From assembly GCF_001590925.1 (NCBI RefSeq), contig NZ_BCTU01000022.1, positions 1 through 64,000 of the forward strand: a DNA stretch of 64,000 bases. Reading direction: 5' to 3'. Position 1 is the first letter of the stretch, and each line of letters begins with the position of its first letter. Both the position numbers and the translations under genes were made by a program. Positions 1 through 9,423 of this stretch are shown piece by piece. The notes beneath the pieces are model-generated. The model was not told where the DNA came from and made no database searches. It was given only the letters and a program-made list of their open reading frames with translations. Source of the DNA: Serratia plymuthica NBRC 102599. Its GTDB lineage: Bacteria > Pseudomonadota > Gammaproteobacteria > Enterobacterales > Enterobacteriaceae.

Positions 1-25
1 CGGGCGCCGCGGCGCCCGTTTTTTT
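1..25 (+). terminator. Rho-independent terminator of a gene left of the window
   Basis: An 8-bp GC stem (1-8 with 11-18) is followed by seven T residues on the + strand. It points towards tyrR from the left, so it would end a convergent gene lying outside the window; in E. coli that neighbour is tpx. The tyrR stop codon starts inside the T run. Confidence 0.85.
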
Positions 26-1595
26 ATTCTTCGCTTTCCCCCGCCGCCTTGCGGCTGCTGAGGCCATACTCGCGCAGCTTGTTGGCAATCGCGGTATGCG
101 AAACCCCCAGGCGTTTCGCCAGTTTTCGCGTGCTCGGGTAAGTGCGGTATAGCCGCGTCAGCACCGAGCGCTCGAAGCGCTTGCTGATATCGTCCAGCGA
201 GCCGTCCAGCACTTCGTCGCCCAGCGACATCTCGACCTCAAATTCCGGCAGCACGATGTCCTGCGGGCGCAGCTCAAAGCCTTCCGTTTGCGTCAACGCA
301 CGGTAGATGGCGTTTTTCAACTGCCGCACATTGCCCGGCCAGCCATACTTGCTGAGGAAACTCCCCAGATCGTTCGCCAACTTCGGCCGCGCCACACCCT
401 GTTCGTCGGCAAAGCGCGCCACAAACAGCTCGGTCAACGGCATGATGTCCTGCGGACGTTCGCGCAGCGGCGGAATAGTGATGGTCAGCACGTTAAGGCG
501 ATAATAGAGATCCTCGCGGAATTCACCGCGTTGCACCAGCTCCGTCAAGTTTTTCTGGGTGGCGCAGATGACCCGCACATCCACGTGTACTTCGTGTTCT
601 TCCCCTACGCGGCGGAAAGTGCCGTCGTTAATGAAACGCAGCAGTTTGGTTTGCATGCGCGGCGACATTTCACCGATCTCATCCAGCAGCACCGAGCCAC
701 CGTGCGCCTGTTCGAAGAAGCCTTTCTTGCCTTCCAGCGCATTGGGGTAAGCGCCAGGCGCATGGCCGAACAGCTCGCTTTCCACCACGTCATCCGGCAG
801 TGCGGCGCAATTCAGCGCCAGGAACGGCTGTTTGCCGCGCGGGCTGCGCAGGTGGCAGGCGCGAGCCAGAATGTCTTTGCCGGTGCCGGTGTCGCCGACC
901 AGCAGCAACGGCGCATCCAGCATCGCCAGTTTACGCGCCTGTTCCAGCACCTGGCGCATTTTCGGGCTGACGGCCACGATATGATCGAATTCGGTATCGT
1001 CGTTCACCGACAGGTTCTGTAGTTGGCGCCCCATACGTGCAGTCGACTTGAGCATGACTACCGCGCCAACGGTGGCGTTCTGCTGGTTTTCGTCTTCCAG
1101 GTAGATGGGGGTGATATCCATCAGGAAATCCTGGCTGCGGATCACGACCCGTTCGGAGTGCGGCGCCGTTTGTTCGCTCTCCAGCCAGCGGCTGAAGTTA
1201 TAGCGGCCAATCAGAGCCGTAGCCGTTTGATTGCGGATTTTATCTTCGCTGAAGCTGAACAGCACCTGTGCCGCCGGGTTGGCCAACTCGACCTTGCCCC
1301 GCATATCAATCGAAAATACCGGCTCCGGCATCGACTCAAGCAGCGCCCGCAACGCACGGTGTTCACGCTCGGACGGCATGAAGTTAACGGTGCGCACGTC
1401 AGTCACGCCTGCAATGCGGCGGATCTCCGCCATCAGCGCGCGGAAGGTGTCAAAATCCAGTTGGGAAAAATTGAGGTAAATGCGGCCGATGGGATCGATT
1501 TCGATACCCCGTAAATCGATGCTGCGCGATACCAAAAGATCGAGTAATTCTCGAGTCAGACCGAGCCGGTCTTCGCAAAATACTTCCAAACGCAT
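24..1595 (-). CDS. tyrR: Transcriptional regulator TyrR of aromatic amino acid metabolism
   Basis: TyrR represses or activates genes for aromatic amino acid synthesis and uptake, with tyrosine, phenylalanine or tryptophan as effectors. The 523-aa protein has an N-terminal ACT domain (about 1-75), a PAS domain (about 80-190), an AAA+ module (about 205-435) with Walker A GDTGTGKD, and a C-terminal Fis-type helix-turn-helix (about 480-515). The GAFTGA loop of true sigma-54 activators is replaced by GAYPNA, as expected for TyrR, which works with sigma-70 polymerase. Length matches the family (513 in E. coli). It lies downstream of ycjXF on the same strand, as in E. coli, but separated by 329 bp, so it probably has its own promoter. 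Confidence 0.97.
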   Translation of the reverse strand: MRLEVFCEDRLGLTRELLDLLVSRSIDLRGIEIDPIGRIYLNFSQLDFDTFRALMAEIRRIAGVTDVRTVNFMPSEREHRALRALLESMPEPVFSIDMRGKVELANPAAQVLFSFSEDKIRNQTATALIGRYNFSRWLESEQTAPHSERVVIRSQDFLMDITPIYLEDENQQNATVGAVVMLKSTARMGRQLQNLSVNDDTEFDHIVAVSPKMRQVLEQARKLAMLDAPLLLVGDTGTGKDILARACHLRSPRGKQPFLALNCAALPDDVVESELFGHAPGAYPNALEGKKGFFEQAHGGSVLLDEIGEMSPRMQTKLLRFINDGTFRRVGEEHEVHVDVRVICATQKNLTELVQRGEFREDLYYRLNVLTITIPPLRERPQDIMPLTELFVARFADEQGVARPKLANDLGSFLSKYGWPGNVRQLKNAIYRALTQTEGFELRPQDIVLPEFEVEMSLGDEVLDGSLDDISKRFERSVLTRLYRTYPSTRKLAKRLGVSHTAIANKLREYGLSSRKAAGESEE

Positions 1596-1924
1596 CAGTG
1601 TTGGCCTTATCTCTGCAGGTGCGGGGATGACTGACGATGATGATACTCTCTCACCCCGAGCGGTAGAAGCAATCTGTCAGCAAAAGTTGACAGAACTCTG
1701 ATTTATCGCCGTTGTTGATGATTTTAAACGCAAGTAAATAACACCATCGGCGTCATTTTAGTTCATTTGCAGAGAGTTATCATAACCGGCAATAATTTTT
1801 TAGATAAATATAATGTGATTGCAGGGGGATCGTCTTTCGTCAACCAGGGGTTACGTATTGAGCTGTGCGGTGGCTATTGATGCAGAAACAAACCACTGCG
1901 CCCAGGGCGGGCGCAGTGGGTGAG
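1596..1924. other. Intergenic region tyrR-ycjF
   Basis: This stretch holds the presumed minus-strand tyrR promoter and the ycjF terminator hairpin (1893-1919). I see no convincing small gene, and no TyrR box that I could assign with confidence. Confidence 0.5.
1893..1919 (-). terminator. Terminator of the ycjXF operon
   Basis: A perfect 11-bp stem (1893-1903 with 1909-1919, loop of 5) is followed on the minus strand by a T-rich stretch. It lies just past the ycjF stop codon. Confidence 0.75.
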
Positions 1925-2986
1925 TTACTTGGCTTTATTGTCGCTTTTTTTCATGGCGTCTTTCAGTTGACCGACCAACTGGCTGCGGAAATCTCCGAGT
2001 TTGGGCTTCTCACCTTCCAGCCACGGAAGCGGCCGGCACAGCTCCATCGCCTTGATGCCCAGCCTGGCGGTCAGCAAACCGGCGCCAATGCCTTGGGCTG
2101 CGCGGGCGGACAGCCGTGCAGCCAGATCCTGTGACATCCAATCCATCCCCACCTCGCGTACCAGTTCGGACGCACCGGCAAAGGCGATATTCAACAGCAC
2201 CAAACGGAACAGCCGCAGACGGCTGAAATAACCCAGTTCAATGCCGTACAACGCCGCAATGCGGTTGATCAACCGAATGTTACGCCAGGCGATAAATGCC
2301 ATATCCACCAGCGCCAGCGGGCTGACGGCGATCATTAATGTGGATTCTGCCGCCGAACGGCTGATTTCACGACGCGCCTGGTTATCCAATACCGGTTGCA
2401 CCAGCTTGGCATAAAGCGCTACCACTTCGCGGTCATTTTGAGTTTCATGCAAGGAAGCCTGCCAGCGCTGTAACGCCGGGTGCCCCTGATCGAGGCCGGC
2501 CTGCCGCGCCAGCTTCTCGCAGAATTCGCGCCCCTTGCCCAACCCGTGGCTATGCAACAGTTCCCGCGCTACGTCGCGCTCTTCCGCACGCTGGCGCAGA
2601 CGATACAACCGGCGCCATTCGGTCACGACCGACCCTACCCCGGCAAACACGATCAAGCCGCCAGCCACGCCGCCGCCCATGGCAATCCAATCCTGCTGCA
2701 CCCAGGCGGTATGCACCCACTGCACGCCCTGCGCCACCACGCTGACGCCGAACAACGCCAACCCGGCAGTAACCATTTTGCGCCACAGGCTGCGTTTGGG
2801 TTTCAAGGCGGCATTGATAATGCCTTCGGCGCGCCCTTCTTCCTCTTCTTGTTCCAACTCAGGCGCGGCCGGGAAAAAACGCTCCGCCTGCTGTTCATCA
2901 AAGGCGACGTTGGCGCGCAATATCGGTTCTTGCGGCGGCTGCAACGGCTCTTCAAAATCGATACGCGGCTTTATCGGTTCGCTCAT
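1925..2986 (-). CDS. ycjF: Inner-membrane protein YcjF (DUF697/TIGR01620 family)
   Basis: The 353-aa protein has exactly the E. coli YcjF length and clear similarity along it as I recall that sequence. The N-terminal about 70 residues are acidic and probably cytoplasmic. Two hydrophobic segments follow (about 73-92 and 103-122), and a second hydrophobic block lies near 215-275. It overlaps ycjX by 4 nt (stop of ycjX within the start of ycjF), so the two are co-translated. In E. coli this pair is heat-shock controlled. The molecular role is unknown; a membrane partner for the YcjX GTPase-like protein is the plausible reading. Confidence 0.93.
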   Translation of the reverse strand: MSEPIKPRIDFEEPLQPPQEPILRANVAFDEQQAERFFPAAPELEQEEEEGRAEGIINAALKPKRSLWRKMVTAGLALFGVSVVAQGVQWVHTAWVQQDWIAMGGGVAGGLIVFAGVGSVVTEWRRLYRLRQRAEERDVARELLHSHGLGKGREFCEKLARQAGLDQGHPALQRWQASLHETQNDREVVALYAKLVQPVLDNQARREISRSAAESTLMIAVSPLALVDMAFIAWRNIRLINRIAALYGIELGYFSRLRLFRLVLLNIAFAGASELVREVGMDWMSQDLAARLSARAAQGIGAGLLTARLGIKAMELCRPLPWLEGEKPKLGDFRSQLVGQLKDAMKKSDNKAK

Positions 2987-4380
2987 CGCAATTTATCTCC
3001 CAGTAAAAACTCCATCACCGCGTCCAGACGGATGTGCGGCAACGGGCTGTCTACGCTCATGGCGCGGGGACGAAACTCATCAAAGTGGAAACCCTGGTTT
3101 TGCCAGAAAGCCGGCCCCGGCAAACGCGCCGGTACTTCGCCGGGGAACACCGTCAACGGCGCGCCATCGACGAGGCGATTGCCCTTCAAGGCCGGGATCC
3201 GCTGCCCCTGGTGATCGACGATGCCGCTTTCGGTCGCCTGTACGGAGGCCAACCCCACGCAATCCATGCTGATGCCCTCAAACGCCGCGTTCTGCCACGC
3301 TTCCTGCACCAACTGCTGCAACAACGACACCAGATTGGCGTGCTGGTCGGCGGTAATGTGATCCGCTTTGGTGGCGGCAAACATCAGCTTGTCGATGGTC
3401 GGCGAGAACAAGCGACGGAACAGCGTGCGCTTGCCGTAGTGGAAACTTTGCATCAATTGGGTCAGTGCCAGCCGCATATCGTTGAACGCCTGTGGACCGC
3501 TGTTGAGCGGTTGCAGACAGTCAACCAGCACAATTTGCCGATCGAAACGGACGAAATGTTCTTTATAGAAGTTTTTGACGATGGATTGGCAGTAGTAATT
3601 GAAACGCGCCCGCAGCATACCGATGTTGGTGTGCTTGTCAGCCTGCGCCAGCTTCGATTCGCCGAGGCTGTCGACATTGGGCCACGGGAAGAACTGCAGT
3701 GCCGGCGCACCGGCCAGATCGCCCGGCAACACGAAGCGGCCCGGCTGGATAAAGTGCAAGCCTTCGCTTTTGCAACGCAACAGATAATCGGTGTAGGCCT
3801 GAGCAATGGCCGCCAACTTGTTTTCGTCGGCCGGCGCGAGCGGATCGCAACCTTTGCACAGTTCTAGCCAAGGTTTGGCCCACTCGGCGCGATCGCCCTG
3901 CAACAGACCGGCCATCTGGCGCGACCAGGCCAGATAGTCCTGTTCCAGCATGGGCAAATCCAGCAACCATTCACCGGGATAATCGACGATTTCCAGATAC
4001 AGCGTCGAGGTATCTTTAAAATGCCGCAGCAACGAGTCGTTGGAACGGTAGCGCAGCGCCAGGCGAATTTCGCTGACGCCGCGCGTCGGGGTCGGCCAGC
4101 TTGGCGGGGTGCCATAAAGCTGTGCCAACCCTTCGTCATAGGTAAAACGCTGAATGCCAAGATCGCGCTGCGGAATGCGTTTCACGCCCAGAAGCCGCTC
4201 TTCGCGCACTGGCGAAAACAACGGCATGCGCGCACCGCTGTGAACGTGCAGCAACTGATTGACGAAGGCGGTGATAAAGGCGGTTTTGCCGCTGCGGCTA
4301 AGGCCGGTCACCGCCAGACGCAAATGGCGATCCATCCCGCGGTTGACCAGCGAGGTTAACTCATTTTGCAGTCGTTTCAT
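2983..4380 (-). CDS. ycjX: YcjX, DUF463 P-loop GTPase-like protein
   Basis: This 465-aa protein has the same length as E. coli YcjX. A P-loop, GLSRSGKT, lies near residues 26-33, followed by a DxPGE-type motif (VDYPGEW, near 133). The family is a stress-induced nucleotide-binding protein with a Ras-like fold and an unsettled cellular role. It is the first gene of the ycjX-ycjF pair. The start is supported by an AAAGGAAGT-type ribosome site upstream on the minus strand. The upstream neighbour here is the tailspike-like gene instead of the sugar-transport genes (ycjM-W) found in E. coli. Confidence 0.94.
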   Translation of the reverse strand: MKRLQNELTSLVNRGMDRHLRLAVTGLSRSGKTAFITAFVNQLLHVHSGARMPLFSPVREERLLGVKRIPQRDLGIQRFTYDEGLAQLYGTPPSWPTPTRGVSEIRLALRYRSNDSLLRHFKDTSTLYLEIVDYPGEWLLDLPMLEQDYLAWSRQMAGLLQGDRAEWAKPWLELCKGCDPLAPADENKLAAIAQAYTDYLLRCKSEGLHFIQPGRFVLPGDLAGAPALQFFPWPNVDSLGESKLAQADKHTNIGMLRARFNYYCQSIVKNFYKEHFVRFDRQIVLVDCLQPLNSGPQAFNDMRLALTQLMQSFHYGKRTLFRRLFSPTIDKLMFAATKADHITADQHANLVSLLQQLVQEAWQNAAFEGISMDCVGLASVQATESGIVDHQGQRIPALKGNRLVDGAPLTVFPGEVPARLPGPAFWQNQGFHFDEFRPRAMSVDSPLPHIRLDAVMEFLLGDKLR

Positions 4381-4696
4381 TTTGCGTAGAGTGACTTCCT
4401 TTTGTTATATAAAACATGGATTTATATAAAATTCGTTAATCTCGGTAGCCTATGAGCATTATTATAGTCATAAGCCAGATTATTTTATGTCATGGATAAG
4501 GTCTTTCGCACCTGCACCGCTTGCCATACATGTTATTCGTTGTGTGGTATATAGCCGAACGACCTAATATCGCACCTCATAAAAAACCAAGATAGCATTA
4601 TCTTGCTGGGAATAATCTCAATATTGCACCTTCAATCCGACAAAATTTGGCGTCAAAGATGCTTTCCCTAACATTTAATACTACCCGGAGAACTCT
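4381..4696. other. AT-rich divergent intergenic region before the first tailspike-like gene
   Basis: This stretch is clearly more AT-rich than the genes on either side. It carries the promoter region of ycjX (minus) and whatever drives the tailspike-like gene (plus). A small perfect hairpin, AAGATA-GCAT-TATCTT, lies at about 4589-4604. I see no integrase remnant, att-like repeat or second ORF. Confidence 0.5.
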
Positions 4697-6541
4697 ATGA
4701 GTGCAATTAATTTAGAGCAAAACATAGCCGCAGCAAGCACTATGAATGCATTAAGAAACACCTTGCCAAAATATGATGGGCAACGTATTTTTTTAACGGA
4801 GTACTATGCGGGAAAAGGTAAAGGCGGTGGCGTATTTACAGGTTATCTTAACATTGCCAATGCAATTGATGACGGCGGATACTCCACTGTTATAGTTAAT
4901 CAATCAACAGCAGTGTGGCGACGAAACGATTTAACGCAACTTTCTTTATATGATGGCGGTTGCGATCCTACCCTAAGTGATAACAGCTCATTTATTCAAA
5001 ACATTTCACTGATACAAGGCGAACGCTCGGTAAAAATCCCAAGCGGTTACTGGAACATTGCAAAACCGGTCATTTTTCCAGCTAACAGAGGGATCGCGCT
5101 CTACGGCGAAAACAATTTTAACGGGCGTGCAGTGTTAACCTACTCTGGGCCAGATCTAACTGATATTTCAGATGTTAGTGGAGTTATTACCGTTTCTGCC
5201 AACGCAGGGGAAATGACGCATAGTGGGATCAACTTCAGAAACTTTCAAATACGTGGCAATAATAAAATCATTAGTGGATTAAGCATAAAATACGCTGGTT
5301 ACGTGCAAGTACAGAATGTAAGCATCCTCTATTGCAAAGGTGCTGGTCTCTATCTTGATAAAGTTCAGGATAGTTACTTTAAATTCCTTGAGGTCCAAGG
5401 CTGCGGCAGAACCTCCGGTGATTATAACAGTTATACCGACATTACAGATTATGAGAAAATGCTATTGGCCCCCGTTCATTTAACCTCAACCATCAAGGAC
5501 GATGATTGTAACATGTTGCGCTTTGAAGATTGCCAATGGGAAGCCAACCTGATCAGCCCAACTATTTACATTCATGGCGGCATTGGATTGTGGTTCACGA
5601 AATTGCATATGGAACATCGTAGCGGCCCATTGAAAACATTAATTGGAGAAAATACCAATGCCAGCCGATTATTACACATGAACTCTGGGGAAGTTTATCT
5701 TAATGAAATTCAGGCGTCGGAAGTAAATGATTTAGTTTACAGTACGGGGTATGGTGTTTTGTATGTAACCAATATTAACCGTGCGGGGAATATTACGCAT
5801 GCCGCATCCGGGAAACGGTTCAATATTTTCATGAGCGGATGCTGGTTACAAGACATGAACTTTTCCTCCAGCGTAAAGGCCATGATCAGCAACAGTTGGT
5901 TAGCGAATCTGACGTGGAGCCACCCTTCTTATCCGAGTACTATTTCTGACACCTATTTCTCCGGCAACGTTGCCCTTACCGGAGATGGCGCAAATACCCG
6001 GATCGATCTGGCCGACTGTCAGTACGGCAGCGTAAACTGTAACACCAGTAATCTGCGCTTCCTTGGCGGCCGCTGCCTGAGCGACTTTCGTTATGCCTCA
6101 CTATCTGGCGCAGGTTCGGTCATCGATGTCGATGTCGAAGGCGCGACAACTATCAGTACTAGCTATGGCAGTTCATATCAACCAGGAAAAAGCAGCTATA
6201 GCGTGGCGCGTGTCGCCGATGTTCCAAAAGAGCTAGGGAGTGTAATGCGCCCTATCGGCTCCGAATGGTTCAATACAGCGGTAACCGGGGACCAGGAAGG
6301 CGCGATTTACAGTTGGGTGAAAACCGCTGCCGGCTGGCGGCCTAACAGTCGCATCAGTCGCTTTGGTACCAATTTGTCGTCAATGACCTTTTCTCAGCTT
6401 CCCGCTGCGATCTCCTGCAAAGGCACCGTTATTTTCTGTACCAATACTGCAGCCTCTCCCTCGGCTCAGGCCATTATCAGCGACGGTGCAGACTGGATCT
6501 ATCTGGCAACACCGGGGACGAAAGTGACCGCCGCCCATTAA
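4697..6541 (+). CDS. Orphan phage-tailspike-like right-handed beta-helix protein (spike 1)
   Basis: This 614-aa protein resembles tailspikes/depolymerases of podophages and myophages. Residues about 18-77 form the usual entry module: L..P..DGQRIFL..Y, then KGGGVF, then DDGG and a closing W-R-R. A long run of short beta-rich turns (about 105-480) fits a parallel beta-helix. The C-terminal about 50 residues (F..LPAAISCKGT...DGADWIYLATPG) look like a phage tail C-terminal module. Cys279 to Glu306 contains E-x-N-x3-P, GGI, FT and H-x-E, matching the second spike gene at 40808 with identical spacing. No signal peptide is visible. The start has a GGAG site 7 nt upstream. Base composition is poorer in GC than the neighbours, suggesting transfer. 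No other phage genes lie nearby. Polysaccharide binding or cleavage is an inference; the substrate is unknown. Confidence 0.75.
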   Translation: MSAINLEQNIAAASTMNALRNTLPKYDGQRIFLTEYYAGKGKGGGVFTGYLNIANAIDDGGYSTVIVNQSTAVWRRNDLTQLSLYDGGCDPTLSDNSSFIQNISLIQGERSVKIPSGYWNIAKPVIFPANRGIALYGENNFNGRAVLTYSGPDLTDISDVSGVITVSANAGEMTHSGINFRNFQIRGNNKIISGLSIKYAGYVQVQNVSILYCKGAGLYLDKVQDSYFKFLEVQGCGRTSGDYNSYTDITDYEKMLLAPVHLTSTIKDDDCNMLRFEDCQWEANLISPTIYIHGGIGLWFTKLHMEHRSGPLKTLIGENTNASRLLHMNSGEVYLNEIQASEVNDLVYSTGYGVLYVTNINRAGNITHAASGKRFNIFMSGCWLQDMNFSSSVKAMISNSWLANLTWSHPSYPSTISDTYFSGNVALTGDGANTRIDLADCQYGSVNCNTSNLRFLGGRCLSDFRYASLSGAGSVIDVDVEGATTISTSYGSSYQPGKSSYSVARVADVPKELGSVMRPIGSEWFNTAVTGDQEGAIYSWVKTAAGWRPNSRISRFGTNLSSMTFSQLPAAISCKGTVIFCTNTAASPSAQAIISDGADWIYLATPGTKVTAAH

Positions 6542-6547
6542 AGTTTA

Positions 6548-6573
6548 TGCCACCCTATCTGGGTGGCATTTTT
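6548..6573 (+). terminator. Terminator of spike 1, overlapping the end of pspD
   Basis: An 8-bp stem (6548-6555 with 6561-6568) and T run end the spike 1 transcript. The first stem arm contains the first base of the pspD stop codon, and the second arm encodes the last pspD residues on the other strand. Confidence 0.85.
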
Positions 6574-6818
6574 GCACCCGCTACGTAACGCCCAAATACC
6601 TTGTTCAGGCCTTTGCGAAACAGGGGTTCCAGCACCAGCGCCAGCACAAAGCGAATCGGTTTGCGGCCAACGGTCCGCAGCAGCCAGCCAGCCGCGCCGG
6701 CAGGGCCGTAATTCAGTAACGCCATGATGATCACTTTAGACAATGTCTTCAACACTGTACCTGCTCCTTGTTTGATTCCAGCGGATTTAACGGCGTTTGC
6801 GGCATAGGTTTTATTCAT
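6555..6818 (-). CDS. pspD: Phage shock protein D
   Basis: A small 87-aa peripheral or inner-membrane protein of the psp operon. It matches E. coli PspD (73 aa) in the core YGPAGAAGWLLRTVGRKP and in the downstream LVLEPLFRK stretch, with a longer N-terminus here. The start at 6818 has only a weak ribosome site; the internal Met near residue 33 is too far into the conserved core. It is the last gene of pspABCD here. pspE, which follows pspD in E. coli, is absent. Its role in the Psp response is minor and not well defined. Confidence 0.9.
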   Translation of the reverse strand: MNKTYAANAVKSAGIKQGAGTVLKTLSKVIIMALLNYGPAGAAGWLLRTVGRKPIRFVLALVLEPLFRKGLNKVFGRYVAGAKMPPR

Positions 6819-6914
6819 TTATCAATGCCCTCCGGCACGGTTGCTTGAAAAAGGATGATGGCAGGCGCAATGCCTGACCTGCGCCACGCGCAGGTCATTG
6901 CACGCGAGGCAGGA

Positions 6915-7277
6915 TTACAGCTTGCGGAAACGGCTCTGTACGCCGAAGGTGTCCGACGTGACATAACGTTCAACCTGACGCAGTTGCTGTTCGCCGCTGC
7001 CCAACTCATACTCCAGTTGATCGAGCAATTGGCGCGGCGTTTTGTAGTTCTCGCCTTCGAAACGGCTGGCCGGCGCTTCATCGAGCACGAAAACCAGCGC
7101 GAAATAGGCCACCAGCGTGAAGAAAAACAGGCCGAAAATCATCGACAGCACCACTATTACGCGGATCAGACGCACCGGCACGTCGAAATAATGGGCCAGC
7201 CCGGCGCAGACGCCCTTCACCATGCCTTCCTCAGGTACGCGATAAAGTTTTTTACTGCCCAGAGTATTGCTCATCAA
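6915..7277 (-). CDS. pspC: Phage shock protein C, inner-membrane activator of the Psp response
   Basis: This 120-aa protein has the PspC domain (about 8-70), including KLYRVPEEGMVKGVCAGLA and the hydrophobic segment around residues 38-68, as in E. coli PspC (119 aa). With PspB it senses secretin mislocalisation or loss of membrane energy and draws PspA away from PspF. Its start overlaps the pspB stop by 4 nt, so the two are translationally coupled. The C-terminus (LEYELGSGEQQLRQVE) resembles the leucine-rich part that contacts partners. Confidence 0.97.
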   Translation of the reverse strand: MMSNTLGSKKLYRVPEEGMVKGVCAGLAHYFDVPVRLIRVIVVLSMIFGLFFFTLVAYFALVFVLDEAPASRFEGENYKTPRQLLDQLEYELGSGEQQLRQVERYVTSDTFGVQSRFRKL

Positions 7278-7501
7278 GACTGTCTCCAGTTCGGGTGTTC
7301 CGCATCGAGGATTTCTTCCAGCGCCTGAATGCGTTCACGCATGCGCTTGGCATCGTCGGCCAACTGCGCCAGACGCTGCATTTCCTGATGGCTCAGTTGA
7401 ATGCCGCTTTGTTGCCGATTGCTGTAATGCAGCCAAAGCCAAATCGGTGCGACAAACAACACGAAGATTGTCAACGGAATGGCAAGTAGTAGAGCACTCA
7501 T
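7274..7501 (-). CDS. pspB: Phage shock protein B
   Basis: A 75-aa inner-membrane protein with one N-terminal transmembrane segment (about 3-23) and a cytoplasmic coiled coil (about 35-68, RLAQLADDAKRMRERIQALE). Length and sequence match E. coli PspB (74 aa). It acts with PspC to relay membrane stress to PspA. It lies 59 nt downstream of pspA and overlaps pspC. Confidence 0.97.
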   Translation of the reverse strand: MSALLLAIPLTIFVLFVAPIWLWLHYSNRQQSGIQLSHQEMQRLAQLADDAKRMRERIQALEEILDAEHPNWRQS

Positions 7502-7560
7502 TTCTTTTCCTTCTTATTGCGTCTTTAATAGGCGGCCACCTCGCCGTGGCCGCTGTCGCC

Positions 7561-8226
7561 TTACTCAGTGCGGTTCATTTTGGCTTTCAGCGCCGCCAGT
7601 TGTTCGCTGATGGCATCGTCGGCTTTCAGTTCGGCAAATTCCTGGTCCAGAGACTTCTTTTTACCGATGATGACGCTTTCCGCTTCGGCTTCCATATGAT
7701 CGATTCGGCGCTCAAACTGTTCGAAACGCGCCATCGCCTCATCCAGTTTGCCGCTGTCGAGCTGGCGGCGCACGTCGCGGGAAGAGGATGCTGCCTGATG
7801 GCGCAGCGTTAACGCCTGCTGGCGCGCACGGGTTTCGGTCAGCTTGTTTTCCAGCTCGCCGATTTCGCTTTTCATCCGGGCCAATGTCTCTTCCACGGTA
7901 GACACTTCGTGGGTCAGCGTGGAGATCAGGTCAGCCACCTTCTGTTTTTCGATCAGCGCCGCACGGGCCAGGTCTTCTTTATCTTTGCGCAGCGCCAGTT
8001 CGGCCTTGTCCTGCCAATCATTGAGCTGATTTTCACCCTGCTCAATGCGGCGCAACAGTTGCTTTTTCTCCGCCAGCGCACGCGCCGAGGTGGAACGAAC
8101 TTCAACCAGCGTGTCTTCCATCTCCTGGATCATCAGGCGCACCAGTTTTTGCGGATCTTCCGCCTTATCCAGCAGCGTATTGATGTTGGCGTTCACGATG
8201 TCGGCAAAACGAGAAAAAATACCCAT
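7561..8226 (-). CDS. pspA: Phage shock protein A, ESCRT-III-like membrane protein and PspF inhibitor
   Basis: PspA (221 aa, 222 in E. coli) is a nearly all-helical coiled-coil protein of the PspA/IM30 family. It binds and inhibits the activator PspF in resting cells and coats stressed inner membrane. The N-terminal amphipathic helix ([20 protein letters not shown]) and long coiled coils (about 25-185) are visible. It is the first gene of pspABCD, transcribed from a sigma-54 promoter at 8297-8315 divergent from pspF. Confidence 0.98.
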   Translation of the reverse strand: MGIFSRFADIVNANINTLLDKAEDPQKLVRLMIQEMEDTLVEVRSTSARALAEKKQLLRRIEQGENQLNDWQDKAELALRKDKEDLARAALIEKQKVADLISTLTHEVSTVEETLARMKSEIGELENKLTETRARQQALTLRHQAASSSRDVRRQLDSGKLDEAMARFEQFERRIDHMEAEAESVIIGKKKSLDQEFAELKADDAISEQLAALKAKMNRTE

Positions 8227-8296
8227 AATTCACTTCCTCTTGGTTCTGATGGCGTCTGAAGCGCCGCGTTAAATAATACAGCTTGCCCAAAGACTT

Positions 8297-8315
8297 AATC
8301 AAAACTCGTGCCAAC
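8297..8315 (-). promoter_or_regulatory. Sigma-54 promoter of pspA
   Basis: On the minus strand the sequence reads TTGGCAC-GAGTT-TTGAT, with the -24 element TGGCAC at 8313-8308 and the -12 element at 8302-8298. Spacing matches the -24/-12 consensus and the known E. coli pspA promoter. PspF, encoded divergently, is the expected activator, bound in the AT-rich stretch 8320-8400. Confidence 0.85.
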
Positions 8316-8410
8316 TTTTATTTCATTGAATAATAAAGATTATTTATTTTTGACACTCCGTCAACTTGCTGTAGAGTGATTATTTTCACCAAACATTGGC
8401 GAATTTCATC

Positions 8411-9418
8411 ATGAGCGAACAGTTAGAAAACCTGCTGGGCGAAGCGAACGCCTTTGTCGAAGTATTGGAGCAAGTCTCGCAACTGGCAAAATTGAACAAA
8501 CCGGTGCTGGTGATCGGTGAACGCGGCACCGGTAAGGAGCTTATCGCCCACCGTCTGCACTACCTTTCCAACCGCTGGCAAGGGCCGTTTATCTCGCTTA
8601 ACTGCGCGGCTTTGAATGAAAACTTACTGGATTCCGAGCTGTTCGGCCATGAAGCGGGAGCCTTTACCGGCGCGCAGAAACGCCACCTGGGCCGCTTTGA
8701 GCGCGCCGACGGTGGCACGCTGTTTCTTGACGAACTGGCCACTGCCCCCATGCTGGTGCAGGAAAAACTGCTGCGGGTGATTGAATACGGGCATCTGGAG
8801 CGCGTAGGCGGCAGCCAACCGCTGCAGGTTGATGTGCGGTTGGTGTGCGCCACCAACGATGACTTGCCTGCGCTGGCGGCAGCGGGGAAATTCCGCGCCG
8901 ATCTGTTGGACCGGCTGGCGTTCGACGTCGTTCAACTGCCGCCGCTGCGCCAGCGGCAGCAAGACATCATGTTGCTGGCTGAACACTTTGCGATTCAGAT
9001 GTGCCGCGAGCTGTCGCTGCAGCTGTTCCCCGGCTTTACTGAACGCGCCAGGGATACGCTGCTCGCCTATAGCTGGCCGGGCAACGTGCGGGAATTGAAA
9101 AACGTGGTGGAACGTTCCGTATACCGGCACGGCACCAGCGCCAACGCGCTCGATGGGATCGTTATCAATCCCTTTGCCCAACGGGAAAGCCCCTTCCCAC
9201 TGCCGGAGCGCGAAACGCGCAATGACCGACCGACGCTACCGCTGGATTTAAAAACCTGGCAGTTGGAACAGGAAAAATCGTTGATCGAAGCGGCGCTGCA
9301 ACAAGGGAAATTTAACCAACGCAAGGCGGCGGACCTGCTGGGGCTGACCTATCATCAATTGCGGGGGATGCTGAAAAAACATGCTCTCCTGCAAAATGGA
9401 GCTGCGGAAGAAGACTAA
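8411..9418 (+). CDS. pspF: PspF, sigma-54 enhancer-binding activator of the psp operon
   Basis: The 335-aa protein consists of an AAA+ domain (about 8-240) with Walker A GERGTGKE, an intact GAFTGA loop for sigma-54 contact, and a C-terminal Fis-type helix-turn-helix (about 290-330). It lacks an N-terminal regulatory domain because PspA controls it in trans. I chose ATG 8411; a TTG 15 nt upstream in frame would add five residues (MANFI) that are not part of the family. It is divergent from pspA, the usual arrangement. Confidence 0.96.
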   Translation: MSEQLENLLGEANAFVEVLEQVSQLAKLNKPVLVIGERGTGKELIAHRLHYLSNRWQGPFISLNCAALNENLLDSELFGHEAGAFTGAQKRHLGRFERADGGTLFLDELATAPMLVQEKLLRVIEYGHLERVGGSQPLQVDVRLVCATNDDLPALAAAGKFRADLLDRLAFDVVQLPPLRQRQQDIMLLAEHFAIQMCRELSLQLFPGFTERARDTLLAYSWPGNVRELKNVVERSVYRHGTSANALDGIVINPFAQRESPFPLPERETRNDRPTLPLDLKTWQLEQEKSLIEAALQQGKFNQRKAADLLGLTYHQLRGMLKKHALLQNGAAEED

Positions 9419-9423
9419 TGGGC

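Noticed and set aside
4381-6560. Prophage remnant around spike 1
   Set aside because: No integrase, capsid, tail, lysis gene, tRNA or direct repeat flanks the gene; only a single gene is seen.
8396-8410. TTG start for pspF
   Set aside because: It would add MANFI, which is not part of PspF, while ATG 8411 gives the family start MSEQLENLLGEAN.
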